Positions 12,881-25,075 of a stretch of DNA of 64,000 nucleotides are shown here, piece by piece. The notes under the pieces were generated by a model, which did no database searches, was not told the DNA's origin, and saw only the letters and a list, made by a program, of their open reading frames with translations. A program made the position numbers and the translations under genes. Position 1 is the first letter of the stretch. The number at the start of each line of letters is the position of its first letter. The stretch comes from Diphasiastrum complanatum. Taxonomy: Eukaryota > Streptophyta > Lycopodiopsida > Lycopodiales > Lycopodiaceae. The stretch is from positions 38,680,527-38,744,526 of the forward strand of contig CM055104.1 in the NCBI GenBank assembly GCA_029204225.1. Reading direction: 5' to 3'.

Positions 12881-14507
12881 TAAAGCTATCTTTATGCAAA
12901 TGGAATTTTCAAATCAAAGATCATCATCAAGCATGGAGGAAGCATATTAAAATAGTGGCAAATTGGTGGAATACTCTTCAAAGGTGTTGGCAAGAGATTT
13001 CTACCAAAGAGATCTTATCATGGATATGGTGAGGATGCTGCTATGATGTATTCTTTGGCTGATCTTCACTTCATATGCATACCAAAGAATCCACTAAAAA
13101 AAGTTCCTTCACCAAGCATAGGTCCAACCTTGGATTAATTCCAAGATCAATGTTCAAGTCAAATAGATAACTTTTTAGGAGTGTTGAAAATAAAAAAGCC
13201 ATCTATCTTGACTTTTGGGGTTGATAAAGTTTTTCAACATGCATGTACTTTTCCAAAGTGAAAAATCCAAATTTGGCCTAGTAGAAACTCAAGCCAATCC
13301 ACATGCATAATGTTAAGTTTGCCAAATGTGACATGCAAAGAAAACTTAGACTTGTATTGGCACATGCATGACCATTTGTCGTTTGTATTCTAGAAAATGA
13401 CACATGTAGAAAGTGGGTAGGTGTAGTTGCATATCTCTACATGCAAAGTGATAGGTGTCATATTTTAGGTAGATACTAATCTTAGAAGTGGAAAAATATC
13501 ATTGGAGGCTTGTGCTACCACGAGCTAGTACCATTTCCTATATATGTATGTGGGATCTTCACAAATTTTGATGATGAATCAAGCTTTGAAGCTATTCTCT
13601 AGTAATTTGGATTTTCTACTTGTACGCTTGAATTGCCATTCTCTCTCTAACATGAGGAGGAGGTTTTTCTCATACTTTAATTTGCTTTGTACTTTTTCCA
13701 CATGTGTGAAAGTAATCATTGTTTGATGATTAGCATGCTAGATTGTGATTTAGCCATAGAAACTCTTCAATTAATCTATGTGCTAACACAAAGCTTAGGA
13801 AGATCATTTACACATTTATTGTACATATCCCACACGTGTGAACTTGCTGGAATTTTGTCATTTTTTGCTCCAAAAATACTTGGGTTCAACGCTTGAGCTC
13901 CGTAGTGTCTATGCAATTGACGATAGTGCGTAAAACTCTAACTTTGGCATTGATAATTTTTCATTTGCTTTAAATCTTGTGAATGACTGTATGTTTTTAT
14001 TTTCATGTAGACTCCACAAAATACTCAATCACACTTAATTCGAGTGAAACTATGTGGCAATGGCATCGAAACCTCATCTAGATTGACCCTAAAGATTGAC
14101 AATGCAAAATCATGAGTTTTTGATGATATAAGCTATATATGAGCAATCCTTGGCATGTCTCACTAGGTTTGGTGCCCCAACCACCTTCATTTGAATGCCA
14201 ATAACTTTTTCAAGGCAAGTCCTTTTTGCTTGAAATCAATTGCATCACAAACTAGCTTTCCAACAAGTAATCATACACTAGATTTGGATCTATCTTGGAG
14301 AAACACCAACCATCCAAACTTGGGTGAGCGCTGTTGTCCATACAATGCCAAACATGGATCAGTTCAATATGCTTTTCACCCTTCTTGATCCAAAAATCAC
14401 TTAGATTGCTATCGAGATCCAACTACACTCCCAAACCCGAGTTTTTCAAGCTAATATTTCATCAAACTTGATGCACGCCATCCATCCTTAGGCAAGCTCT
14501 GATACCA
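12881..14507. other. Spacer of LTR-like debris, no gene supported
   Basis: A short frame at 12980-13140 (HGYGEDAAMMYSLADLHF) is not recognised. About 13857-13945 resembles the reverse complement of about 14590-14672, including TTTTGCTCCA, CTTGGGTTCAA and AGTGCGTAAAACTC; these look like two LTRs of one family in opposite orientation. No intact coding sequence was seen. Confidence 0.4.
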
Positions 14508-15239
14508 TGTCAACTTTTTACACATGTGGAGACTCACAAATCAATGTGATTGATCTTCTAAGGAGTGTGTGATTGCACATGAATCTATCTTTTGATTGAT
14601 GAGTTTTACACACTATTGTCGTTGCACAGACATTGTGAAGCTCGAGCATTGAACCCAAGTAGTGTTGGAGCAAAAAACAACAAAAATTTGAAGTCCGAAA
14701 TTTTAAGTAGTGGTCAACTTTAAAGGACCCAATGGGCAGTTCTTGGACCAATGGCTTGTACCTAAAGCAGAAGCTAGCGAAGTAGTGACCATATTGTCGA
14801 GGGACCAAGAGGCAATTAAGAAACTTTGGTGTACGAAGCCACACACTATTACATAGTGGAACACCTTGACACTTGGACGCTCCGTCCCATTTGGCTCACA
14901 CCTTTCATAATACAATGTCATACCCAAGGCCTCGAGAGTTTGTGCCTTCCTCTGAGGTCAGGCTTTGCCTGCGGACTCATGGCTTCAAGCAAAAGCACTT
15001 CTCTTTGAAGGCATTCCCCAAAAAAAATCATGGAATGCCCGAAGGAACAGCCTCCAATCGACGGGTACAAGCTGATTTGCCCTTCAAATGACATTTTGTG
15101 GTGTGGATCCGTCCTTCAAGGCACACCCTCACCCTTCCTTGGAAGCACAGGGAGGCAGGCTTAATGGCAGCGCACTTCACCGTGATGTGTGAAGTGTCAT
15201 TGACATTCAAGTACAAACTTCAGCTCCCACCTCGGACAC
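14508..15239 (-). mobile_element. Minus-strand LTR with primer-binding site at its 3' end
   Basis: On the minus strand the segment begins TGTCCGAGGTGGG at 15239 and ends GTTGACA at 14508. It is followed by TGGTATCAGAGCTTGCC, a copia-type primer-binding site. This gives about 732 bp. No gag or pol is visible below it, so only the LTR and leader remain. It stops just upstream of the PLATZ promoter. Confidence 0.6.
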
Positions 15240-15331
15240 CAGATTGAAAAGCTCTGCCCACGTCAGCCTTCACAGAGTGCGCTTTCAGGCTTTCACGGAG
15301 AAGGCGACGAGAAAAGGAAAAAGCAAGACTA

Positions 15332-15341
15332 TATATACATA
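15332..15341 (+). promoter_or_regulatory. Candidate TATA element of the PLATZ gene
   Basis: TATATATACAT lies about 400 bp upstream of the PLATZ start. The following 5'-UTR-like stretch is rich in CA and CT. Position is plausible for a plant promoter; use is not shown. Confidence 0.4.
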
Positions 15342-15740
15342 TCTGACTCTCGGTTTTCATCATGCAAAACCACCCACAACCAAAATACAACACAAAAGCT
15401 GCTTTTTTCTCTCATCGCCCGCCTCACAGATCATAAAGCTCAGTACACACACCCACAGCAACGATCGAGAAGAGTTTGCTTTGCTTCAGAATTTTGCTTC
15501 CATTGCTCAGCCTTCCACCCATCTTATATCTATCTAGATATTTGTTTGTGTGGCTAGCTAGATCTGTTGAGGAGATTGAGGATCGTATTCACACTGCTAT
15601 CAGCCGGCGTTTTGAAGGAGAAGAAGCGAAAGATTAAGCTAGTGACCGCAGTAGCGGGGATCGTTTGGGAAAGCCTGCCATCACAGAATTATTAACAACT
15701 TTGCCATCTCATTTCACGGCTAGCTGCAGCTTCAAAGCCT

Positions 15741-16613
15741 TTGGAAATAATGATGTCTATCATCAAAGAGGGGCCGGAATGGCTCACACCTTTCCTTTCT
15801 GCGCAATACTTCAGTCATTGCGCATCTCACGCACAAGGAAGACGAGAAAATACTCGATTTTGCATAGATTGTCAACAAGGTCCTCTTTGTGCCACAGCCA
15901 TAGAGTCGAAGCATGTTGCTCACAATACATTGCAGATCAGAAAAGCTTCAAGGATGAATGTTGTGAAGCTAAACGAGGTAAAGAAGTATATTGATGTGTC
16001 AAATATACAGGTCTATACTATCAATGGAGCCACAATCATCTTTCTGCACGCTAGGCCACACTTGCAGCTTGCAAGGGCATGTTCTTCCTACTGTGAAGTA
16101 TGTGGTAGGAATATTGTTGATCCGGTTAGATTTTGCTCCATCGGATGTAAGGTAGAGTGTGCTAAGCAAAACAAAGACGACACATGCCTCTCTCTTTCGG
16201 AATTATATGCAGCAACACCCGACCTTGTACATGGAAAGGGAGGGCATAGATCATCTGCTAAAAATGAATGTCATAAGCCACCCACGCTCGGTGTTTCTGA
16301 ACAAATTAGCTCAAATGATCCGATTGGAAAGCCAATGAAGGAGAAACTGAAGGCTGAGCAATGGAGTATGCAACATCTAGAACTCCGCTTGCAAAAGTCT
16401 AGATCTCAAAACATATCACATGGAAGCGCTCGAGGTAGGGAAAACATGGATCATCAAAACACTCCCCTTCCTCCTGGACCATGCTCGACGTCGCAGGCTT
16501 CTGTACAAGACTTGGATGGAAGTATATTGCACACACTCTCTGAAATGGGTAACATTAGAAGTCCAAGAGTGCATAGAAGAAAGGGAATTCCTCATCGATC
16601 GCCTATGTTTTGA
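15741..16613 (+). CDS. PLATZ-family zinc-dependent DNA-binding protein, single exon
   Basis: The frame is open for 290 residues. PLATZ proteins are plant-specific nuclear factors that bind A/T-rich DNA and usually repress transcription. The domain covers about residues 11-140: PEWLTPFLSAQYF, CASH, CIDC, LCATA, KHVAHNTLQIRK, VKKYIDVSNIQVYTI, FLHARP, and the second zinc module CEVCGRNIVDPVRFCSIGC. One expected zinc ligand is gone: LCATA has Ala where the family has a second Cys (C-x2-C). The region after about residue 145 is low-complexity and polar. The start could be Met1, Met4 or Met5; Met5 lies nearest the domain. No intron interrupts the domain, although the PLATZ genes I know have several, so a retrocopy is possible. 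It has no stops, which argues for recent function. Confidence 0.85.
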   Translation: MEIMMSIIKEGPEWLTPFLSAQYFSHCASHAQGRRENTRFCIDCQQGPLCATAIESKHVAHNTLQIRKASRMNVVKLNEVKKYIDVSNIQVYTINGATIIFLHARPHLQLARACSSYCEVCGRNIVDPVRFCSIGCKVECAKQNKDDTCLSLSELYAATPDLVHGKGGHRSSAKNECHKPPTLGVSEQISSNDPIGKPMKEKLKAEQWSMQHLELRLQKSRSQNISHGSARGRENMDHQNTPLPPGPCSTSQASVQDLDGSILHTLSEMGNIRSPRVHRRKGIPHRSPMF

Positions 16614-19600
16614 GCAAGTCATCATTTTACGACCAAATTGATCACTCACATACAATTCAACATTCAATCAAACTTATTTTTAGATTTTTGGAAACATGCT
16701 ATTATTTATTGTAGGTTGTCTTTTGTGTTAGAAGATTTATAGCTGGTTGCATCATTCAAAAATGCAAACAAGCTTGAGCATAAGCTCTATTATAAGGTTT
16801 GCTTTGTGGACATGGGTTAAATTACCGGTGAGTTAAGCCAGATTATTTGTTATAGCACTATGACTTCTTATGATGTCAGGTGCATATTGGATTTTCTACA
16901 TTCTTTAATAAAAAAATATCATTCTTTATCAGTTTCCACATCATAATTGTTTTTGAGACAATTTGTCAATTAGTAGATCATCAATTTCACCAACATTAGC
17001 AATTGCATGTTGCATATTATTATCTATATTGCAAATGCTCCATATTGGGAAGTTTTCTAAGAAATTGCCGATATGCACAATTTTTGAGCAAATGTGTGAT
17101 TCGAATATTTTCTATGGTGGAATGAGAACAATGCTTGCAAGATCTATTTACAGTAGGGTGCATTGAACAAAAATCATGAAGTAATATATGTTTTTATTAT
17201 TGTTGGACCTATGTTGTTCTGTATATGGAAAGTTTACAATGTATTTGTTGCTTTATTTTGTAAGGTCTGTTAATCCTATGTTCTTTGCTGATGTTGTTGT
17301 ATTAGGTCACACCTTAAATACAATGGAACCAATTCAATTAAGCCAAGTTCTAGGGGAACCTGCTCAATCTAGAAAGTTCCATAGTGTTGCATGATCTTTT
17401 TTAAGCTTTTTGCTTTCAAGAGTGTGGTTATAAGGATTAACCAAGTTTAAACCTGTGTGAAATATGAGGGTACGCTAATAGTTTTCAACTATGATTTACA
17501 TTTGAGAAACTTTAGATTAGCTAAGATCAAATGTACATACCCAGGTGCAATCTGTGTGTCCCATATTCTTTTCTTTTCTGACATGTACCTTCAGCCCGGA
17601 AGTTGAATGTAAGGTTAAAAAAAAGGTAAATTCTTTTTTCATGATAGGGAAGGTCCGCCTCGTCGCCATCCCACCATTGAAAAGTCCTTCTGCCGCAGGC
17701 TACCGCCCTCAGCAAAAAGCCCTTCCCCATTGGAATGACCTTGGAGGGCAACCTCCCCTCTCTCTTATATGTTGGTTTTGAGTCATAGATTTGAAAGTTA
17801 TCCACTTCCAAAGCCTCCAGATCATGCACCAATTGCAATTGAGGGTTGGTGCTGATTGGTATTAGAACCCGATTCTGTTCAATTTGAATGCTTTAGATTT
17901 TTGTTGTCTCTAACATGTTATAAGATGTTAAATGTGGCACTAACACTCTAAGAGTAGATTATTGGTCCATAAAAGCGTTGTACTTGCAAATGGGATAAGA
18001 GGCTTCAACTTTTGAAATTGAAAAAGCTAATGATGCTAAGCTTGCTTCATACGACATCTTATTGAAATTCAAGAGCAATAAAAATGGTTAGATTAACTCA
18101 ATATTCCATAAAAAAGTTAACATAAAATATCAGAGAATCTCGACGACAAGTGGGATCAGATAGGATATAGACAATCTCAAGGAAGTATTGATGTTCAAGC
18201 AGATAATGAAATTCGACTTAAATCTACAACATCTTCATCCAATTATCTTAGCACTAGTATGGCATGTAGTTGTCTAATTGCTTTCTATCTCTGAGTTATT
18301 GTAGCACTTCATTTAGCACCCTTCTAACTATAGTTTGAAAATTTATTTTACGTCTCACTCCAAATGTTGTTATTTTGAATAGGGTAAGATAAACTTCATG
18401 AGTAAGGTGGCTAGGTGAAAATAGGTTGTTCATCTCTTTACTCAATTTTGACATTTATAAGAGAGCAAAGTACTTTTGGTTTTCCTCAAGCATATTGCAT
18501 ATGTATCATGATGTTATTTATAAACTTTCGTGATAGATTTTTGACCGGCAGCTAATACTTTGAAATCCATTATCCTACCTTTCCAAGAGCTTCTATATAT
18601 GTTATCTGATCTTTTTCTTTTCCGGAAAGAGCCTTTTGAAGAAGGATGCATCAAAATCCATTGATATTTATGAAATATTCTTGGTATCCATTAATCTTCT
18701 ACATTTTTTTCATTGCAAATATTGATAGCATCAATGGTTCCTCTTTGTCTTTGATTATGTGTCGCCATTAGTCCAAAATATGTCTACAGAAACTGAGAAC
18801 GGAGAGAATGAAGAGAATGAGAGATATATCTTAGAATGATGAGAAGTTCCTAAACTACAAGGATTAGTTAATGTAGTTTACGACTATTGACGTCAAATCA
18901 ACGTCGAGTGTACAAATACGGGCAGCAAAAGAGTATTCGGACAGTAACTGTGTTCCAATCACAGTCATTTGTTCTGCCCGGTGGGATTTTTGAAAATCAC
19001 GAAAATTTGGCCGAGAAAGGCAAAAACAAATTTCGTCTGTCAACCACTGTTGCAGTTCGTCACAGATGGACACCATTGATTGGGACACATAAGCGTTTAA
19101 AGCGTGTGAACTAAAAAAAAACATATTGACAAAGGGCCCATTTTGAGTTCTAATATCCCCTAATGATTCTAATCCAAGCCCTTCGTACAAAATTTAATGA
19201 TTTCCATTTAGAGAGGTGTCCTTCACATTATTCATGTGAGCTCTTTTTAGGCTTTTGATACATTCACAAGGGGCTTTGGATTCACTTTAGTTGATTAAAA
19301 TAATCTTATAGAGCACGTACATAGGTTTTTACTCTTATGGAAATGTTTTAGATCAGGTCACACTAAGCTAAACAAGATTAATCACACTTATTCCTTGTCC
19401 TCAATATGAGCTCTCATTCAATGCAAAACTCTACAAGATTATTTCTTTTCTTCAAGATCTATCTAACTCTTTCTCAGGAGTAAATAAAACTTCTATAAGC
19501 CTTAGCTAATGGCAAAAATGGCCTTCAATGACTCCAAAAGTATAGATCCAAGTTGTCCTCAAATAGATTGGCAAAAGGAATCTTGTCCTCTTGCCTAACA

Positions 19601-21480
19601 AGTAGCTAAAATATTAAGCTATAGTTCCAAATGACCAACAAATGGTGGCTTCCTTTGTGAAGTATACTAAAGTAGACACAATATATATCAACACATGTTT
19701 GACCTCAAAACATGTTCACAAAGCTTTGGCACAAATTTAAATACTCAAAAGTAACTTCTATTGCTCTTCTACATCAATACTACACATTGAAAAGTATAAG
19801 GAATGCTTCAAACGCATGGCATCACTTGGATCCGAGCCCTAATGCCATGTTGAAAATAGCTTTAAAATATCTTAATCTAATATAAAATGATGAGCAATTG
19901 ATAGAGTTTTTACAATGAATATTAGCTATCAATAACAAAGCTAGTTGCATCACATTATAACATTGGAAAGAGCTCTTGAAGGTATCAAGATTCAAGATCA
20001 CTTGTAGATCTTATCTGTACCAGCTCATAAGACCCATAAAACAAGTGAATCAAAACACAAGCTAATGTCTAGGAATAAATAAGAAACAATCTAATATTTG
20101 TCCTCCAAAGACAATGTAGATGTAGCACCAAAATCACAACTATGCATTAGTTTGTCAAAGACGTGTTGTATAGGGTTTATGATTTCTAACAGCTCTTTGC
20201 AGTCCTAATATTATTATCTAAACCCTAATATTAAGATCCCCTTATATATCCAGAAGTGACCATATATTTATTTTCTAGGAACATTGTCCAAAGTGAACTT
20301 TGTGCTTGGTCTAAGCTTGAATTTGGAGGTGCTCCCCCTTTACAAATGAGCTTACTACAGTGTGTTTGAACATATTGCAAAGTTCCTTGCCATCTTTTAC
20401 TAAAATTAGTACAAATGATTTTAGGAAGTGAAGTAGGACATTATGAATCGAAAATGGTGGCCTTCTTTATCTAGTGTAGCTTAAGAAGAACAACTTCAAA
20501 GGTGATATACACATCGAAGCTTGAAAGTAACAATGTATGTGGGAAAAAAATAATCATGAAAAGCTATTGACATTCTATGAAGAACTACTATTTTTTACAT
20601 TGCAATGATAGCTAATTACAGTAGCCTTGCTATGTACATCTAGTTATAATTATATATTTGACATAGCCACAATGGAGCACAAAGCTCCTAAGTTTTGGGA
20701 CCCCTAGGCTCTACGTGTTCTTTGCATGTGCAGACTAGGTTTTGAGACTAGTTTGTTGCCACGTCAACACTCCCATCCACAACATGGGAATGAGACGAGA
20801 TGAGTAAATTTGTTCATTAATGAAGGAGCTGAATGTGTTTGTGTGGATTCTTAATAGTCTCATGGATAAAGTATGTTATCTATAGCAGCCATAATGCTTA
20901 ACACCAACATCATTATGTACAATATCTTACCCATACATTCACAATTATAGGCCAAGCTAATGTTGGAGCCTATGCGTTCTAGATGTCCCTATTCCATGCA
21001 CATATCTAGCTAGATTTGAGCTTGGATCTCCATTGCCACATGTAAGACTCTTATTCAACTCGGTTATGATGGCCATGGATAAACATATTAAATAAAGGAG
21101 AAGTAGTCTAGGAGTTGTGGATGACTCATGAGCCTACATAATTCATGACAATCTAATATGATGAGCGTATAGGCAATCATGGTTGCCACAGAGTCATGGG
21201 TTTACGACTATCCAATGCTGGCAATTGCAATAAGAGCATCTACCAACATCTTTCAAAGCAGTGACCGATTTTCTTACGCCCTTGGAGGGTAGAGAGCTTC
21301 TGACTTGCCGTGTGATCGCCTTATAAGTATATCTTTTTGCTAAGTATAGGACCATTTTAACTTTTAGGCCAAAATCCTAGAAACCAGCCCTTATCCAATG
21401 GAGGTGGACCTGTCCCTGCCGCCAAGAGTCGCGAGAGAAGCCCAGCGACTGTCGTTGCGACTCAGAGTCCCTTCTCAGCG
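16614..21480. other. Long spacer with weak LTR traces
   Basis: No convincing gene. A primer-binding-like TTGGTATTAGAACCC at about 17856 (+) and GAGCCCTAATGCCATGTTGA at about 19836 (a TGGCATTAGGGCTC site on the minus strand) hint at two degraded LTR elements. The end of the span should contain the TL20.3 promoter and 5' UTR; no clear TATA box was found. Confidence 0.4.
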
Positions 21481-24400
21481 ATGGCGATGGCGTCCTCGTC
21501 TCTCCTCTGCATCTCCCAACCTCTTCCTACGTCCCTCGTTGCACTTGCTTCATCCTCTCTTTCTGTATCTCGTCCATTTCCTTCTGCCTGTGCTGTTTCT
21601 ATCTCATCTCTGCCTTTTCTGCGACCGGCCTCAGAATCTGCTTCGGCTTCTGAAGCTCATTACAGCAGAAATTTGAAGCCAAAGACACCAATAGACTCTG
21701 CTCTTTGCATTGAACGTGCACAGCAGGTCGGCGAATTCTATGCACAATGCTATAATATGCTTTACTTCCATTAATTATTCAAGTCATATTGGAGAACTTG
21801 TAATTGGTGAGCTTTAATGCTGAAAGGTTCCAGTTACGTTCAAGGAGTTGTTGTTGTTATTGTGATTCGTACAGATTAAGAATGCTATAATTTTCGTTAA
21901 TTTCCATGCTAGTTTCAAGTTACGTTTAAGAACCTGGTTTTGGTATGATTCGTAGTGATGTAGAATGCTATAATGTTCTTTATCTCCTTAAAAGGTTCAA
22001 TTTACGTGTCAGAACTTTTTCTTGGTGCGATTCGTAGTTGTACAAAATACCATATTGCTCTTCATTTCCCATGAAAGGTTCACTTCCGGCTTAAGGACTT
22101 GTTGTTAACGTGATTCGTTTTGATAAAGATTGGAAGAATAAGTGTGGATAGAGTAATTATGTTGGGAATTGGGTTGATTCTACACCTAATCAATCAATAC
22201 ACCACGTGAACAACTAGATCATACATACAATAGAATGTTCACACAAAAGATAGACTTTCATGCAAATATTACATTCTATATTGAAGCACGTACAAAATTG
22301 CTCATGTGAGCTCTTGCATGATTGCATCTCTCTAACAATTATAGTTCCGTAGCGTGCATAACAGGCAAGTACAGATGGTCGTTCCATACATACTTTAAGG
22401 GTATTGTTTGTCTTTCTTTTTGTCAATTTTTTCTTTTGAAACCCCTCTTTTACAAAAATGGCTGCATATGCCGTATGAAAGTACATACCTGTATGTAGCT
22501 CGAGTTTACGCCTTCTCTAACTCAACTTAGCTTTCTTTAATAGTGTTCCAAGCCCCAAACTCATGTTTAATACCTAATACATGGCTAATTTCTAATCCTT
22601 GATTTCCAACTTAGAAATATATTCATGGGGGAAAATGACATGATCAATGGCAATGTCCAAGCAAAAATGTTTATTTCTTCTTTAACAACTCATATAACCT
22701 TATTGATCAATGTATGCATTGGAATTTATGTGAGACGTGGATTTATAATTGAAAGTTGCTAAGAGTTTTGGTGTTTACATATCCTTTCAATCTGAGTAAA
22801 GTTACGCTATATTGGACTTGTTCATCTTGACTAATCAATACAATATGTTGTCCCAGACATGTAGTTCAACAATTGAAAAATGCAGGTTTGACCTTGCCAA
22901 TGCCATCGAAAATATCTCAAGAGCAGGTGCAATTGCTGTCACTGTTGCGGGAATTTTCTTTCTGGCTGATCCTGCCCTTGCTTACAAGGTTACCATTGCA
23001 GCTATTGATTCTTGGATCACTCTAGAATCTCCAAATATTGTTGCAAATCAACATCACAGTGCCATTTCAATTGAAGATAAATTTTTTTGAATCTGGTTTG
23101 TGCTCGTGGACATTGGCTAACCTGTCACGGCTTGAATTTTTTGTGCAGGGAGGTGGTCCATATGGAACAGAAGTAACTCGTGGTCAAGATCTCACTGGAA
23201 AAGATTTTAGTGGCAAAACTCTGGTCAAGCAGGATTTCAAAACGGTACTTTACTTTCATACATTTTCTTTGTGTGTGTGATTAAAGTCTTGACAATCCCA
23301 CATGGCAACAATTCCATCCTTTAGGAAGATAGGGACATAGCTACATGCTAAAGCTTGTCAAATTGTGCACTCAGGTTTACATAGAGGATTTGCAAAACTT
23401 GTTGGGCTCTTCAAGTTGTTGCTAGATTAGATTAGTGGTGTGCAACTGCAGAATGTGCAGTATTTGTGCTTTTGAATGTTTACATGAACCATGCATAAAA
23501 ATGCTCCAGTCCATCTTGCGGCAAGCAAAGTTCAAAGGTGCTAAGCTTTTGGGTGCAAGCTTCTTTGATGCAGACCTCACTGGTAATGGTTGCTTTCCTT
23601 GCAATTTTTTTTTAAAATATTGCCTCTTATATCTTCATGCATTTTTGTGTCACTCTATTTGGTGTGGCTAGGAAGCTGCGTTAGTCTGCGTGGTTTAAAA
23701 TTTTTTTACATTGTGTCATTTATGTGGCAATCTTAAATTCATAAGAAAAGCTTGAAAACTTGTTCATGACTAGTCATTGATGCATGATACGATGGAAGTT
23801 GAATCAAGGATGTGGACTACACCCACACTTGGGTGTTGGAGACATGAGTAGGAATACTATAGTGTATAGGCTGTGCTATTCAATTTTCAATTCATAGGGA
23901 AAAACTTGGAAACTTGGTTTTATTATTGGTCATTAATATATGATGTACGTTGGATCAATGATGTGGCCTACACCTTGGATGCTGAAGATTTGAGTAGGAA
24001 TACCATGGCATATAGGTTGTGCTATGCATTATGGCATTAATAATATATGACTTTGTGGGTGGACTTTACAGGTATAAAATTTCCTACTATTTTCAGTCAA
24101 TCATTGTCCTACACATTCTTTACTTTTGATGTTTATAAGTGACAACTAATTGCAAGTAGATTGAAAATCGAAACACATATGAGGATACATAGCTAGCATT
24201 TGGAACATTGAAGTCAAAAGCGATCGCTGTAGATTTGAAAGTTATGCTATATGAGGGCCCAAGTTTTGGTTAAAGGTTGGCATCTTGATGTTATCATTAT
24301 GCATCTTGGTTTCCAAGAAGGGCATAAACTTGGGATGCCAAGCTAACCAACTAAGCCAAGCCTGTTGGGTTGATGTTATTATTATGGCCCATACCACATA

Positions 24401-24789
24401 TAAATGGTTAGATACTAGTTATGCTTCATTATGAACAGATTCACAACACTGAATACAAAGCCTTACAAGCAATGTAATTGAGTTCTCCCATGAAGAGTCC
24501 AAATATCTCAATAATCAAAAGTTAAACAATGAGTGTCTCTAGCCTCTATTCATGGTCCTTTGGGGAACATGGTTAGAATTTAGCAACTAGTTAGAAGTTA
24601 GAAGTTAGAACTTACCACTTAGAAGTTAGAAGTTAGTATCATAGTAGCTATTAGAATTTAGAATTTAGTAGTAACTTCTAAGCACTAATGTTTTTTAGTG
24701 TTTTAGGGTTTAGTGGTTACTACTTAGTTGGAACTTGGTGGTTTAGTAATTAGCATTAGAATTTAGGGCTTAGATTCTAGAAATTAGAG

Positions 24790-24886
<97 letters not shown>

Positions 24887-25007
24887 CTTTATTAATGTCC
24901 TTGAAATACCCTAAGGTACATAGGACTAACAAAAGGTACATGTCAAGTGTGCACATATAGGAGCTTAATTGCTAGTTTAATTGTGCAATGTGTGCTCCGC
25001 TAATTTC

Positions 25008-25075
<68 letters not shown>

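Noticed and set aside
16416-16667. Minus-strand frame opposite PLATZ
   Set aside because: Antisense shadow of the PLATZ 3' end.
17527-17838. Minus-strand 103-residue frame
   Set aside because: Lies in LTR-like DNA just before a primer-binding-like site; no recognised motif.
21398-21676. Alternative frame overlapping TL20.3 exon 1
   Set aside because: Arg/Leu-rich shadow frame; the frame from 21481 gives a transit peptide and joins in phase to exon 2.
24580-24790. Interstitial telomere repeat
   Set aside because: TTTAGGG is almost absent; the words are TTAGAAG-like and irregular.
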